64,000 nt of DNA from NCBI GenBank assembly GCA_002778195.1, contig PCDI01000017.1, positions 433,387-497,386 on the forward strand. Reading direction: 5' to 3'. A model generated the notes under the pieces. That model did not search any database. It saw nothing but the letters and a program-made list of their open reading frames with translations, and was not told the origin of the DNA. This stretch comes from Raffaelea ambrosiae. Taxonomy: Eukaryota; Ascomycota; Sordariomycetes; Ophiostomatales; Ophiostomataceae. The first letter of the stretch is position 1. Each line of letters starts with the position of its first letter. The translations under genes were made by a program, and so were the position numbers. Positions 23,847 through 39,200 of the stretch are shown in pieces.

Positions 23847-26800
23847 ATGGCTGGCAACAAGAAGAAGAAGAAGCCCGCAGCCAATGCCGCGCGTGGCTTT
23901 GCTACGACATCCATTGCCTCGAAGCCGCGAGTCGAGCCCACCGAGGCACCCGAAACCAGCTCCTCACAACCCTCCGCAAAGGGCAAAGACGGCCTGTCGC
24001 CTGGCAAGGGCGCCTCCACGCCGGGGCAGGCCACAAGCCCGGCCAATGCGGCACCCGAAAGCGCCAGCAACACAGCACAGAAGACTCTCAGTCCCGAAGA
24101 GTTTGAGAAGCAACTGGAAGAGTCGGACCTTCAGCTTCTGGTCGAGAAATACGCCCAGAAAGTGAGAAGAGACACGCAACGACAAATGTCCCGCCTGGAA
24201 ACCGACCGTCGATTACTACGCGGGCAGGCCGAGTCCGTCAACTCAAAGAAATGGATTTCCCCCGAGCTGATGGAGCATATCCTCGACCTTATCCAATCCG
24301 AAAGCCGCTTTGCCGCATCGAGTGTGGTGTCAGAAACGACATCGAATGGTCGCTTGCTGCCTGAGGAGGATCTGACAATCAAGCTTTGGACACTGCAACA
24401 AACGCTGGAATCAGCTGGCTTTGACGACAGCAAAGTGCAGGCTGTTTTGAAGTATGTCCTGGATATCGCTACACAGGTGGGCCCAGGAGGCAAGGATTCC
24501 ATATGGGGACTGGAGGAAGCTCTGGACTGGCTAGCGAGGGAGAGCGCCCTCGACGAGCTGCCCGACTACAATAAGCGCGGTGGTCAGGGCGCGAAGTCAC
24601 AGCAAACAGGTGAGATCTTTCGGGTATGTTGTGATTCTGGCGGACAAAATGCTAACCATGAAATGACTAGACACGCCAACGGGCACCCCTCTCGCGTCTG
24701 GAGCGACCACACCCCGGCTACTGGAAGCCGAAGGCCACTCGAAGAAGACCAGGAACGGATCCCGTCAGTCAAGGACAGCCTCTCCAAAGCAGACAGTGAT
24801 CACGTACCACGGCGACATCGAGCCTGAAGAGCTTGTCCCATTCTACATTGACGCCAAAACTCGGCTTTTTGCCATCCAAAGACCCCAAGAGGAGGCAAGA
24901 AAACAAAAAGGCACAGCGAAACTGGCACCACCAGAGACCGACGCCGACAGCGTAGAAGTGGCCAAGCTGCTTGGAAAACTCGACCGGATACAGAACGATA
25001 TTCTCTTCGACAGGAAGTTGGCAGAGGCGCAGTGGCGGTCCAAGAAGATTATCTTGGAGAGGGAGTTTGCTGCGGCCGCAAGAAAGGCGGCCGAGGAAGC
25101 GCGTGCAGCGGCCATAAAAGAACGGGAGGCGGAGAGTTCGTCATCTGATAGCGATGAAGATGATGACGTCAATGCCGAAGCCAAACGGATAGCAGCCGAG
25201 ATACTGGCCCAGAACGACAGTGACGACGATGCCTTGGCCGACTTATTCGCGAGCTTGCCGGTCAGTGAGGTTGATCCGAGCACGGGTAAGACGAACACTG
25301 TGGTCAACAATGCCGACGGATCCAAAGTCATCATCCGCGACTTTGGCAAGTGGACGGGTGTGAGCCCTATGAGGGCTCTGGACGAGGCTTGTCGGTCAAG
25401 GTGAGTGCTATAGCGAGACAACCAGCACCCGACAACAACATGCAAAATGGCAAGGCCTAACCGTGAGAGCAGGGATTCCTCCGTGAAGATATCATACCAA
25501 GTCGTCTCCGAAGCTGCGTTTGCGAACCGACACATGGTTGTCATTTCGTGGGCAAAGTCTCAAGAAGTTCCCCAGCTCCCCCCTATCCCGGAAGTAGAGG
25601 CTGCGGTGCAGCCTACCAGGTTTGTATTCAAGATGGCCGGTGTGGCTACTCCGGATGCGAAGCAATCCGAGGCCTTCATAGCCACAACTGCGCTGTTCTT
25701 CGTGTTTGGTGCCTCGGCAAAGGAAGAAAAGGTCTCCATGCGTCTGCCAGCTGTATGGCGGGACCTGTGGGCTGAGTTTGCGGAAACGAAGAAGAACCAA
25801 GCAGATGCCCAAGACCGTGCGGCGATCAAAGAGTTGCGCGATCTTGTTCGGCAACGGAAAGACCAAGAGCTGGAGGATGGCGTTGTCCTCCCGGGAGCCT
25901 TCCGTGGCCGCGGAGCTGCGCGGAATGCCGCGGACAGCGCCGAGAATGGTGCCGAACGATCTGTTCGGGGCGGCGGTGATCCTGCGTACTACCAGCACAT
26001 CTGGCAGGCGAAGAGCAGCACGCCAAAGTTCCAGGCAATGCTGCAGTCACGCATGCAACTGCCCATGTGGGCGTTCCGCCAGCAGGTTCTCGAAGCCGTG
26101 GACCGAGAGCAAGTTGTGATCGTCTGCGGCGAGACTGGCTGTGGCAAGAGCACCCAGGTGCCTTCGTTTCTGCTTGAGCACCAGCTGTCTCAAGGAAAGC
26201 CTTGCAAGGTGTACTGCACGGAGCCGCGTCGTATTTCTGCCATTTCCTTGGCAAAACGCGTCAGCGAAGAGCTGGGCGAGGGCAAAAACGATGTAGGCAC
26301 GCCCCGGTCCCTGGTCGGTTTCTCTATTCGCTTGGAGGCCAGTACCTCGAAGGAGACGCGTCTTGTCTATGCCACGACGGGTATTGTGATGCGCATGCTC
26401 GAGGGCTCCAATGATCTGCGCGAGATCACCCATCTCGTCCTCGACGAGGTCCACGAGCGGTCGATCGACAGCGACTTTCTGCTGATCGTGCTGAAGAGAC
26501 TCATGGCCCGGAGGAAAGACCTCAAGGTTATCCTCATGTCTGCCACTGTCGATGCTGAGCGGTTTTCCAAGTATCTCGGCGATGCGCCGGTGCTGAACGT
26601 CCCAGGACGGACATTTCCTGTGCAGGTGCAGTTCCTGGAGGATGCCGTTGAGCTGACAGGCTACTCGCCCGACCAGAAGAACCAAGAGAAGATTATTGAC
26701 CTGGACGACGACCTCGTGATTGACGAGTCCGATACGTCGGCCAAGCCGGAGCTGCTCAAGAGCCTCAAGGGCTACTCCAACCGGACGCGGAATGCTCTCT

Positions 26801-28628
26801 CGCAGATGGACGAGTACCAGATCCCCTTTGATCTCATCGTGCAGCTCATTTCCCGCATTGCCAACGATCCAGCGTACATTGATTACAGCAAGGCCATTCT
26901 TGTGTTCTTGCCCGGCATTGCAGAGATCCGCGCATTGAACGATCTGTTGCTTGGGGACAAGTCGTTTGCATCGAACTGGCTCGTCTACCCGCTCCATTCC
27001 ACGATTGCCACCGAAGAGCAAGAGGCCGCGTTCGAGGTGCCGCCGCCTGGCTACCGCAAGATTGTCCTCGCCACCAACATTGCCGAGACGGGCATCACCA
27101 TCCCTGATGTCACTTGCGTGATCGACACGGGCAAGCACCGCGAGATGCGCTTCGACGAACGCCGCCAGCTCTCGCGACTGATCGACACTTTCATCTCGCG
27201 GGCGAATGCCAAGCAGCGCCGTGGACGTGCGGGTCGTGTCCAGGAGGGCCTGTGTTTCCATCTCTTCACCAAGTACCGGCACGACCAGGTCCTGAGCGAC
27301 CAGCAGACGCCGGAAATGCTGCGTCTGTCTCTGCAGGACCTAGCGATCCGCGTCAAGATCTGCAAGATTGGCGCCATCGAGGAGACGCTGAGCGAAGCAC
27401 TCGACCCGCCGTCGGCCAAGAACATCCGGCGTGCGATCGACGCGCTCGTGGACGTGCGGGCGCTGACGGCCGCCGAAGAGCTCACGCCGCTGGGCATCCA
27501 GCTGGCCCGGCTGCCGCTGGACGTGTTCCTGGGCAAGCTGGTGCTGATGGGCACCGTGTTCAAGTGCCTGGACATGGCGCTCACGGTGGCGGCCATTCTG
27601 TCGTCGAAGCAGCCGTTTGTGGCGCCGTTTGGCCAGAGGGCCCAGGCCGATACGGTGCGTCTGGGCTTCCGACGGGGCGACTCGGACCTGCTGACGGTGT
27701 ACAATGCGTACGTGGCCTGGAAGAAGGTGTGCCAGTCGGCGGTGAGCGCCACGAGCGGCCAGGAGTTCCAGTTCTGCCGCAAGAACTTCCTCAGCATGCC
27801 CAACCTGGCCAACATCGAAGACCTCAAGGGCCAGCTGCTGGTCTCGCTCGTCGACTCGGGCTTCTTGCCCCTGACAGAAGAGGAGCGCCGCAACCTGAGC
27901 AGGCTGCGCTATGCGTCCAACAACCGCGGTGGTGGGCGCCGTCGCCAGGTCTTCTACGAGCTGCCACAGCGCGTCAACCTCAACAGCGAGCGCGACGTCA
28001 TTGCGCAGTCGGTGATTGCGTGGAGCTTCTACCCGAAGCTGCTGGTGCGTGACACCGGCGGCAACGGCATGGGACTGCGCAACATTGGCAACAACCAGAC
28101 GATCCGCCTGCACCCGTCGAGCGTCAACAAGGGCCACAACGAGCTGCGTTGGCTGTCGTACTACAACATTATGCAGTCCAAGTCGTTGTACAATGCCCAC
28201 GACACCACGGCCGTCGAGGCCTTCCCCATCGCCCTCCTGTGCGGCGACGTGCGATGCGATGTAAGTTGCACTCTCTCTTTTTCTCTTTTTTTTTTTTGGG
28301 TCCCTGTTTCCGCATTTCCATGCATTCGTGTTTTTGTGGCTCTTTGCTGACACGTCGAAAGATGTACTCTGGGGTGATGATTCTCGACGGCAACCGGGCA
28401 CGCTTCTCGGTGCCGGACTGGAAGACGCTTCTTGTCATCAAGGTTTTGCGAGTGCGGCTGCGGGAGCTTCTGTCGCGGGCATTCAAGGCACCTGGCAAGC
28501 TGCCGACGGCCCAGCACGAGAAGTGGTTTGACGTGTGGCAGCAGATCTTCTCGCAGGACTTTGGCGGCGACGGCGGCAGCGGTGGCGGCAACAGCGGCGC
28601 GGTATCCATGTCGTCGTCCAAGGCGTAG
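23847..28628 (+). CDS. DHX29-like DEAH-box RNA helicase
   Basis: An ATP-dependent RNA helicase. DHX29 binds the 40S subunit and helps 43S complexes scan structured leaders. Four exons (23847-24609, 24671-25400, 25473-28260, 28362-28628) give 1,515 aa. The N-terminus has the Lys-rich MAGNKKKKKP, then a UBA-like segment around 180-245, a coiled, charged region, and near 500-610 a dsRBD-like block (ISYQVVSEAAFANRHMVV to WRDLWAEF). The core shows motif I GETGCGKST at about 717, Ia TEPRRISA, II DEVHERS at about 822, III MSATVD, IV LPGIAEIR, V NIAETGITIPDV and VI QRRGRAGR. The HA2/ratchet and OB-fold regions follow. The tail is Gly/Ser-rich. The yeast counterpart by layout is YLR419W. DHX57 is a close alternative, but the dsRBD-like block favours DHX29. 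Confidence 0.93.
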
Positions 28629-29249
28629 GAGCTATTTGGCGTGGCAGATAAGGCCTCATGGGAGGCTGCTGGGCTGGAGAATACCATGACCTTCGTTGGC
28701 GACGACGAGCCAGCCAGAGTCGTTTGGTATCACCCAGAAGGAACAGCAGCAGCAGCAGGTAAAGCATTATGTCGGGGAAGCAGCAAAATTTTGCCCGGGT
28801 TTGATCTCTCGGTTGGCGACCAACGCTCTCACCATATAGAAGAGCGGCCCATTATGTTATAGACATGTCTCTCTCTCTTTTTTTATTTTGTGACGAAAGC
28901 ATACCAGAACACAAATGAATATCGTTTTTCCATCTCTGGTGTTTTTTTTTCTGTTTTCTCTCCCGTTTTTTGTCGCCTAATCTGCTCAAGCATTATTATG
29001 GTATCGTATAGCAAAGACTCTAAGCGGTCACAAACCCGGTTACATGAAAGCTCAAGATTGAAGAAAATTATGTTAAAATCACTACACTAAGAGAACCGGG
29101 GAAAACCACCCTTTGGGCCCCTACCCTTAATTTGCAGAAAACTAAAAGTGAACAGAATCGTAGAAGAAAAAAAAGACCACCAAATTCGCATATCAACTTG
29201 TACCATTACCGGTCCCCTCCGTTTCATCCTCAGCCTCTTTTGCTTCTTG
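28629..29249. other. Spacer between convergent genes
   Basis: 621 bp of 3' flanks of the helicase gene and the membrane-protein gene. It contains the 12-bp palindrome GCAAAATTTTGC (28783-28794) and a tRNA-like A-box/B-box arrangement on the minus strand, reported separately. No ORF of interest. Confidence 0.7.
28797..28845 (-). other. Degenerate tRNA-like (pol III box) sequence
   Basis: On the minus strand a D-arm-like segment (GCTC, loop with TATGGTGA, GAGC) is followed by a short hairpin and AGATCAAACCC. The last differs at two positions from the tRNA B-box GGTTCAAACCC. Anticodon and T stems do not fold properly and no acceptor stem pairs. It is not a functional tRNA. A tRNA relic or a fragment of a tRNA-derived SINE is possible, and so is chance. 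Confidence 0.25.
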
Positions 29250-30715
29250 TTATCCTGGCAGCTCCGAATACCCGTTCACCTCGCCGGGCGGCACGCCGTA
29301 GTAAGGCGCAAATCGCCGGCCATCGTACGGGATCTCGGGGGGCTTGTTCGTGCCATTCGACGGACCTTGGCCCTGGCTCTGCAGCCAGTTTGCTGACGGA
29401 GACCGTGGCACGTCGTGCATGGCTACAGCATCCGGCGTAAATCGGTTGCTGTGCAGGCTGTTGTTCCGCATACTATTGTTTCTCATGCTGTTGACTCGAT
29501 TGTTGTAGTGGTGACCACTGCTGCTGCTTGCTGTCACGGCCGACGCCATCGGCACAATGCCATTGAGGCTGCCGCCGCTACCGCCACCCGTGGGACTGCT
29601 GTTTGCATTGCCGCTCATGTTGTTGTTGCTCTGACGATTACGGAGGCTGTCGGCTCGGAATACAAGTCCAGGCAAGGCTGGATCAAGGTCGTCGAGTGTG
29701 TTGCGTGGTGGTGGGGACTCGGCTCGGGCGGGCTTGTCCCGTTGTCGCCTGCGCCAGTACAAGAAGCCAAAAATTCCAGCCAGAATGAGAGCAGCACCTC
29801 CCACGGATATGCCGGCCGCGAGAGAAACAACGGCCGTACGATGCTGGTCAGCTGGCGGGAGCGGAGATGCTGTTGGACCTGGCAAGCCGGACTGCGAACC
29901 GGCAGGGGGTGGTGTGGGTGTTGCGGAGACGGAAATTCCCCCAGCACCACCGCCGCTGCTCGTGGTAACAGCTACACTGGTCGAGTTTCCGGACAAGGTT
30001 ATGACAGTAACGGTAGGTGACGAGGTAGTCGAATGTGACGATGATGATGATGAGGATGGTAAGGTGGTGATCGGGACGGGCTTGTCTGTTTACTGTGTTA
30101 GAATCAATATGCAATTTGCTTTAATGGAGGACGATAGACAGCAAACACCCGAAATATTACAGGGACAAGAAATTTCTTTCCCTCCAACTCACCTGCCAGC
30201 GTGATAATATAGTCACCCGACGTGCAGTTGGCCTTGCTTAGGTTGTCGTCGTGGCAAATCCACTTGTGGCTGTCATTTGGGCAGGGTGTCAAAGGCGCGT
30301 CCACCCCTTGGAGCACGCCGTTTCCCACACAATCTGTCGGACAGTTGTCGTCCTTGCTCCAGTCTTTCGATGTGCAGGCAGGGCGGTAGTAGAGGGTAAT
30401 GCCGTCTCCGACTTTCTGGATGGCTTGGCAGACCCCGTCCTCGAGACAAATGTCGCCGCCACGGCAGCACAGGCTGGCCCCAGGGCCTCGTGTTGACGAC
30501 GAACAAGGCTCATACTCGTCATTTTTGCTACCGTCTGGCCAGTAACAGGTAGCTGAGGAAGCAGCAGAAGAAAAAAAGGAAGCATGAGAGAGTGGAGTCG
30601 AAAGAGCAAAGACGACGAAAACAAGAAGCTGCCTGGGGAGAATCGAGCTTCCCATGAGACTCCTGCAGCGGTATCCATGACTGTGGACGAGTCCACTAGA
30701 GGCAGAGGCCTGCAT
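29250..30715 (-). CDS. single-pass membrane protein with Cys-rich ectodomain
   Basis: Two exons (30715-30193 and 30085-29250) give 452 aa from the first ATG. Met21 (30655) gives 432 aa and a cleaner signal peptide (MGSSILPRQLLVFVVFALS...), so I prefer that start. Next comes a Cys-rich ectodomain (CYWPDG, LCCRGGDICLEDGVCQ, CTSKDW, CPTDC, WICHDD), then a Ser/Thr-rich stalk. A TM segment (VVSLAAGISVGGAALILAG) precedes a basic stop-transfer YWRRRQRDK and a long Asn/Ser-rich cytoplasmic tail. The layout resembles fungal wall-integrity sensors (Mid2/Wsc type), but the ectodomain is not the WSC domain. It belongs to a Pezizomycotina-type uncharacterised family. Function is inferred only: surface sensing or wall contact. 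Confidence 0.85.
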
Positions 30716-33204
30716 CTTTTCTGAGAAGAGAAAACGACGAAATAACTAGAGCACACTTTGGGGAGTTGAGAAGGAAGAGAGCGAGGAAAGTCCGTGTCAG
30801 CAAAGAGAAGAGCTCGACTTGAATGCAGAGATTTTCAGGAGTTCGACACATAACAGCTTTCACATTGCCATGGCTGGCATGCCCTCGAAAAGCGTATGTT
30901 TCTGATGCTGCGCTGGCTGTTGTGGCCCTTGTTTTTATGGGTTGGCATCGGGTAGTCGCCAGGAGTCGTTCTTAATTAATTGTTGTCTAGAGAACAAAGC
31001 GATATTGAGCGAGTGGTTTTTTTTTTAGTGAACTTGGACTGACAAGTTGTAGGCAAGGCCAAAGAGAACAAATAGGAAGGAAAGGAGGAGGCAGGACTGT
31101 GCATGACCAGGAAGCAATGTAGAGTTTGCTTCCAGGAAAGGAAGGAACGAGTGCGGAGGCTGCCGACGTGCTTGCCTTTCAACTGTCATTCCGCGCCTAC
31201 ATTCATTGGGCAAGCAAAATGGGAAAAGAAAGAAACAAAACAAAACAATGGCAGGTATTGTTACAAGTCCCGTTTGACTGTATTGTTGCGCCTGGATACA
31301 CTTGAGAGAGGTGAACAAAAAATTGAACAAAAAAGGAAACCAGAGTTACGTCAAAAAGGCACACCAAACACAGATGAGAAGTTGTTCACCGTAGACTTTG
31401 CAAACACCAAAGTGAGAGCAGAATGACAAGCAGCTACCCGAGACGTCAGAGACTGGACACACGAAGTCTCTGCAGTTTTCCTGTAGTCTTGAGGGATAGG
31501 CGCCGCACCAACCTTTTCAAGTGTGACCATGCTTGTCTTGTGTCATTGTGGCATTGTATGCGTGTATCGTTGGCATGCAAAGGACATAGAGGCACAACAG
31601 TCACACGATCGTGGCCGGACAAGTGAAGCCGGGAGATGTCTGTCGATTCTTGTTAAAAGGGGGTAAACAGGAGGGGGGATGCGTTTGCATTGCTTTTGAC
31701 TTCCAAATTTTCAGTTTCTATCTATGTTCCCCTCTCGTGGTGACGCAAATGGACTGACTGCATGTGCTCTGGTATCATCACTCGTGGTCTGGCTGGCATA
31801 TTTCGGCGACGAAAATCTCGTTTCACTATCCGTTTTCATGGTGAACAATTAATAGAATATATACAGTTGCATACTACTTCCTTTTCGATCGCGAAGCTAT
31901 CTTGTATAATTTCACAATACAACGGCGCTAAACAACATATCTGACAAGAGGGATTCGGGTAGTAACTAGGAAAAACTCAACACCGTTAGACAAAGAAAGG
32001 AAGTCAAGAGGCGTGGAATGGTTGAATAAAGAGAGTTGTCAAGGAGACGTGGACGGAGATGGAAGAGAAGGAAACATATTGAAGGGACGAGACATGAAAT
32101 AGGAAATATAGATAGTAAAAAAAGGAGGAAGAAAAGAAGAAAAGTTCAACACCGCCCAAAACTCGTCCCTTTGATCCCCCGCCATCTCCTGATAAAATAA
32201 GGAAACCAGAGCAAGATAGAATAAATAAAAAAGACATAAAACATCAGAACAGGCTTTCTAATAGATACAAAAAAATGACTATCCATGGCAAACAAGGCTC
32301 TTCACTCTCCAACCTTCACTGCATTCCTTCGTAAATTTTTTTTGGGGACCCAAGAGCAGAAGAATAGAGTTGAACCCCCTCCCCATCCCCAGGCGCCCTT
32401 TATTTTTCTTTCGATGTTGTAATCTCGAGCGCCAGGCAGGAAACGCAAGGCTGCGAGAATCAGAGTAAAGAAGCAACCAAGCCAGTCAGCCAGACCCCGT
32501 AACGGGTGTGGGGATCTCGCGTGTATTATCAGCCAACATAGACAAGGGTTATTTGGTGAATCCATCCCACTCTTCGAACCTCGGCGACTTGTTGTGCTTC
32601 TTCTGCAACAACGGTAACCAAGACAATCGTACCCAACCGCAAAACAGTAAAAACAGAAGTCCAACACCTCTAGCCGGATGTAGATCATGGCACTGATGCC
32701 AAGCGTAAGAGAGTCGGGAATACCAAGCGGCGAGAGAGCGATGCAAAAGTGGAAAAATCCGTGCTCCATATTGCTGTAACGTAACATGAAAAGTGAGAGC
32801 ACGGAGGATGGAGACGTTGATGTCAAGTTGTGGAGGTCGAGGTGCTGTTGGCACACTCAAATGTTTCAGTCTCGAGCAACAGGGACAGCAAGAAGGTTGA
32901 GAGTGAAGACAGCTAGCTATGCAGTCCGACGAATGCGATGAGCGCAAAAGAGAGAGAGATGTGCAGAAGAGAAAGAACAAGTACGCGTTATAAGCCGTGG
33001 GAACGCCTCGACAAAGAAATGCCCGATTAATAGCTTGAAAACCCCCCCAGCCGAATAAGAAACGATAAGAAAACGGTAAGACAGAGATAGGAAGAAAAAA
33101 TGATAAGGTAAAATAAAGAAATGGTGCGTGTGCTAACGAGATGTCGTCCGAAGCTTCAGATCACGATAGCACTGGGTATGATTGTTGTTGTAAGGGAAGT
33201 ACGA
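30716..33204. other. Intergenic region, membrane-protein promoter and SOM1 3' flank
   Basis: About 2.5 kb without a recognisable gene. It must hold the promoter of the membrane-protein gene on one side and the SOM1 3' UTR on the other. Sequence is AT-richer than the genes. Open frames at 32,300-32,980 lack codon bias and domains. Confidence 0.7.
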
Positions 33205-36202
<2,998 letters not shown>

Positions 36203-39200
36203 GGTGTCGGTGTAGGTCGCAAGCAATATGCCGCGCGCTAGATGGTGTACTGCTGTGTTATGGCTATGTGGACAGAGAAGCCGGTAGGAATTGAAGCCGG
36301 GACGGAATCAGATCCCGAGCAACAAACCCAACGGGAAACAGGCGCAAACAGCGATGGAAATCAGCGCCAGTCGCGATTCCAGGTAACAGCACCAAAAGCG
36401 TGGAATTTTTTTTCTCCCCTGGGCGTGCCAGAAGTTAAGCGTAGGGTGCCTGTTGAATTTACTGCAGACCGACGGCCGTCGGCATGAGAAGAGGCAGTAG
36501 GACAACAAGCACGCACAGAGACAAACGCACACACCAACAAAGAGAAGAAGAAAAGAAAGGGCTCAACCCAAATCAGGGTAAGGCCAGGTGAAGAGTGGAT
36601 GTCGACTAGACGTTGTGTTGTGGTGGGATAGTGGTAGGGTGGTTGATCGATCGACGAGGACGGTCGCGTCGGGGTGTGGGATGGCGTGAGAGCTGTAGAG
36701 GCGGGATCACGTCTGAGAGGGAAAATGCGAGGCGACGGCGGTCGAAAAAAAGAGGCGTTCGCGGTTGGGATGAGTGCCAGGTGCGAGGGAGAAAAGCAGA
36801 CGGCGTTGGATCGAGTGTGTATAATTGCCGCGAGGGAAAATCAGACGAAGAGATTGACGTGTGGTCGACTGACGGGAGTCTCTTTCCTTCTTAGGTGGAT
36901 GCGAAGAGGGAAGGAGCGAGCGGGTGGCCGCTTACTTCCTCAGGCAGGAACGAAAGAAAGGGAAAGGCGAAATTTTGGGCAGACAAGTCTCGTGGCCGGA
37001 CGACGGAGGCAAGACAGCGGCGTGTGGAATGATGGTTCAGCAGAAATGGCAAGACTTGCTGGCTCTCGAGAGACAGTCACCATTAAAGGGCGGCCACGCC
37101 TGTTCTGCCTCTGGCTGGAATGGGCCGCGCCCGCAGGTCGGTGTCTGTAGGCCGATCGGTCGACTGCGAAGGGGAGCGCGCAGACAAGAGCGAACAGGAC
37201 ATCAAAAGCGACGATGCCAATGCGGAGAGGGACGAGGAAGCGAAGGACAGCAGGGCAAAAGGGAGAGAGGGAAAAGAGAACTGGAGGGAAATGCGAGCCT
37301 GCAGACCAGAAGGAAAAGGGAAGGGGAAAAAGGGGAGGGAGGCGAACAAAAATCACAAAATTAAAATAACAAAAAGGAAAAGGTCGAGATGTGGGAGAGG
37401 AATTTAGGAGGAAGGAGCGAACGGGGGTTGGGACAGCGAGAGGCTTTCGGGAGAGGCGCCAGGGTGTCAGTGGGAGGCAGGAGTGTCCCAACAGCGCGCA
37501 GCAATGCTGCAGGTGCTGGGCTCAGGGTGTTGTGGGCGGGTGTCGGAGGCTGCTGGGGCTGCCGGGGCTTCTGGGACTGCTGGGACTGCTGGGACTGCTG
37601 GCTGGCACTGGCTGCGACCTCTGCGTATGAGTGAGTGTGGCAGAGGGTGGCCAACAGCGTGGCCTGGAAGAGGGGGGGCGGATAGACAGGGTGATTTGGG
37701 AAAACCTCCCTCCCATGCGCAGATTGTAGAATGGGGTGGCGGGGGTAGCAGGCGTAGATCCTGGACCGCTGCCTGACTTTTCAGGCTTTTAGGCATCAAA
37801 TCGGGTTAGTAAGGGTCTTAGTATGCATGGATGCCTTAGGCCAGTCGGCACGATTGGCCACCATGTCTCGGCGAAGGCGATAAGGGGGGGCAGCGATGGG
37901 TTTAGGGTCGCGCAATATAGCCCAGGACAATATGAGGAAATGGTCCGTGGTAATTTAAGTGTTGTGGCTCGTATTTTGGCCAGGGAGGAATGCTTCAGTG
38001 TGCTGTCGATAAATGGAGAGCTTGAACGAGGGCGGACAAATAGGCTTGACGCATCCGAGGAGAGATGCGCGATACCCTGCACTACTACATAGTACGAGTC
38101 CAGGTCCAGAGCTGATACATGTTTGGAAGGCCGCAGAAGGCGTCTTAAAAATCGGGCTTGCCACCAGCCACGGAGGAAGGCGCGGACCAGGGTGCCATTC
38201 AGCTCCGGCCTGCCAACTGGGCTTGTCTTACAAAGAAATCAGAGGGCGCACGGTGGGCAACGACGGACAAGCCGGCCTTGCCGTTTGGGCGACGGCCTCG
38301 GGCAAAACAAGGCAGACAGAAGCAGAAACAGACGAAGCGACACATAGCGTACTAAAGAGAACCAAACACGACAAGAGACAAAGGACGGCAAGCAGCGGCC
38401 GTACTTTGTACAACCGGCGACGGAAAAAAAAAAACGACGTTCGCAGGGAGAGATAAACTGACGCCAGGAGGCAGACGCCAACACCAAAAGACCAGCAGGA
38501 TAAACTACAAAGTAACTAGCCATTGAGCAAGGCCAAACGGACGTGCCTCCGCCGAGACACCAGCCATAGCTTGGAGCGACCGCCGTGGAGGGACGGCTGC
38601 GCAGGGCGGACCAAACGCACACAAGACGCACACCACTAGCGAAAGGCTGCGTGACACGTTGGCAGCAGGCCAGTATGCTCGGCCTCGGCGTCGTAAACGG
38701 CGAAATACCGCTGCCAGCGCGTGGAAGTAGCGAGACAAAGTGGTTGTCCATTCTGGAGACGCGATGGCTCCGCGATGGATGGAGACGGGGAGGAGGACAG
38801 CCACACTGGGCTACTATGATAACTACGAGTAATAACTAGTAGAGCGAAAAGTAAAATAAGGCAACCAGGGAGAGATCCACCCAAGCCTGTAGCTCTTCGC
38901 TTTTTCCGGCCTAGGCTTCCCGAACTTGTGGTCCTTCTGCCGGGTAGAGGGGCTCTTTGCGGCGGCAGTCGGCGCCAGCAAGCATTGGGCGCGGAAAAAA
39001 AAAGAAAGTAGGCGTAAAATCACACAGTAAGTAGGCGTCCCAAACAGCGAAAAGAAGCGTAATGGAAAAGGAGAAGAACAGCAAGTTTACGGCAAACAGC
39101 GAAACAAGGCGGAAGGTATCTTACGACACAGCCGAACTACCGGCGCACCGTCTTTCAAAGACAGCAAAAACTAAGTAAAAAAAGGGAAGTCGAACCTCAA

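Noticed and set aside
26047..27282. 411-codon frame antisense to the DHX29-like helicase
   Set aside because: Shadow of the helicase core; all conserved motifs are on the + strand.
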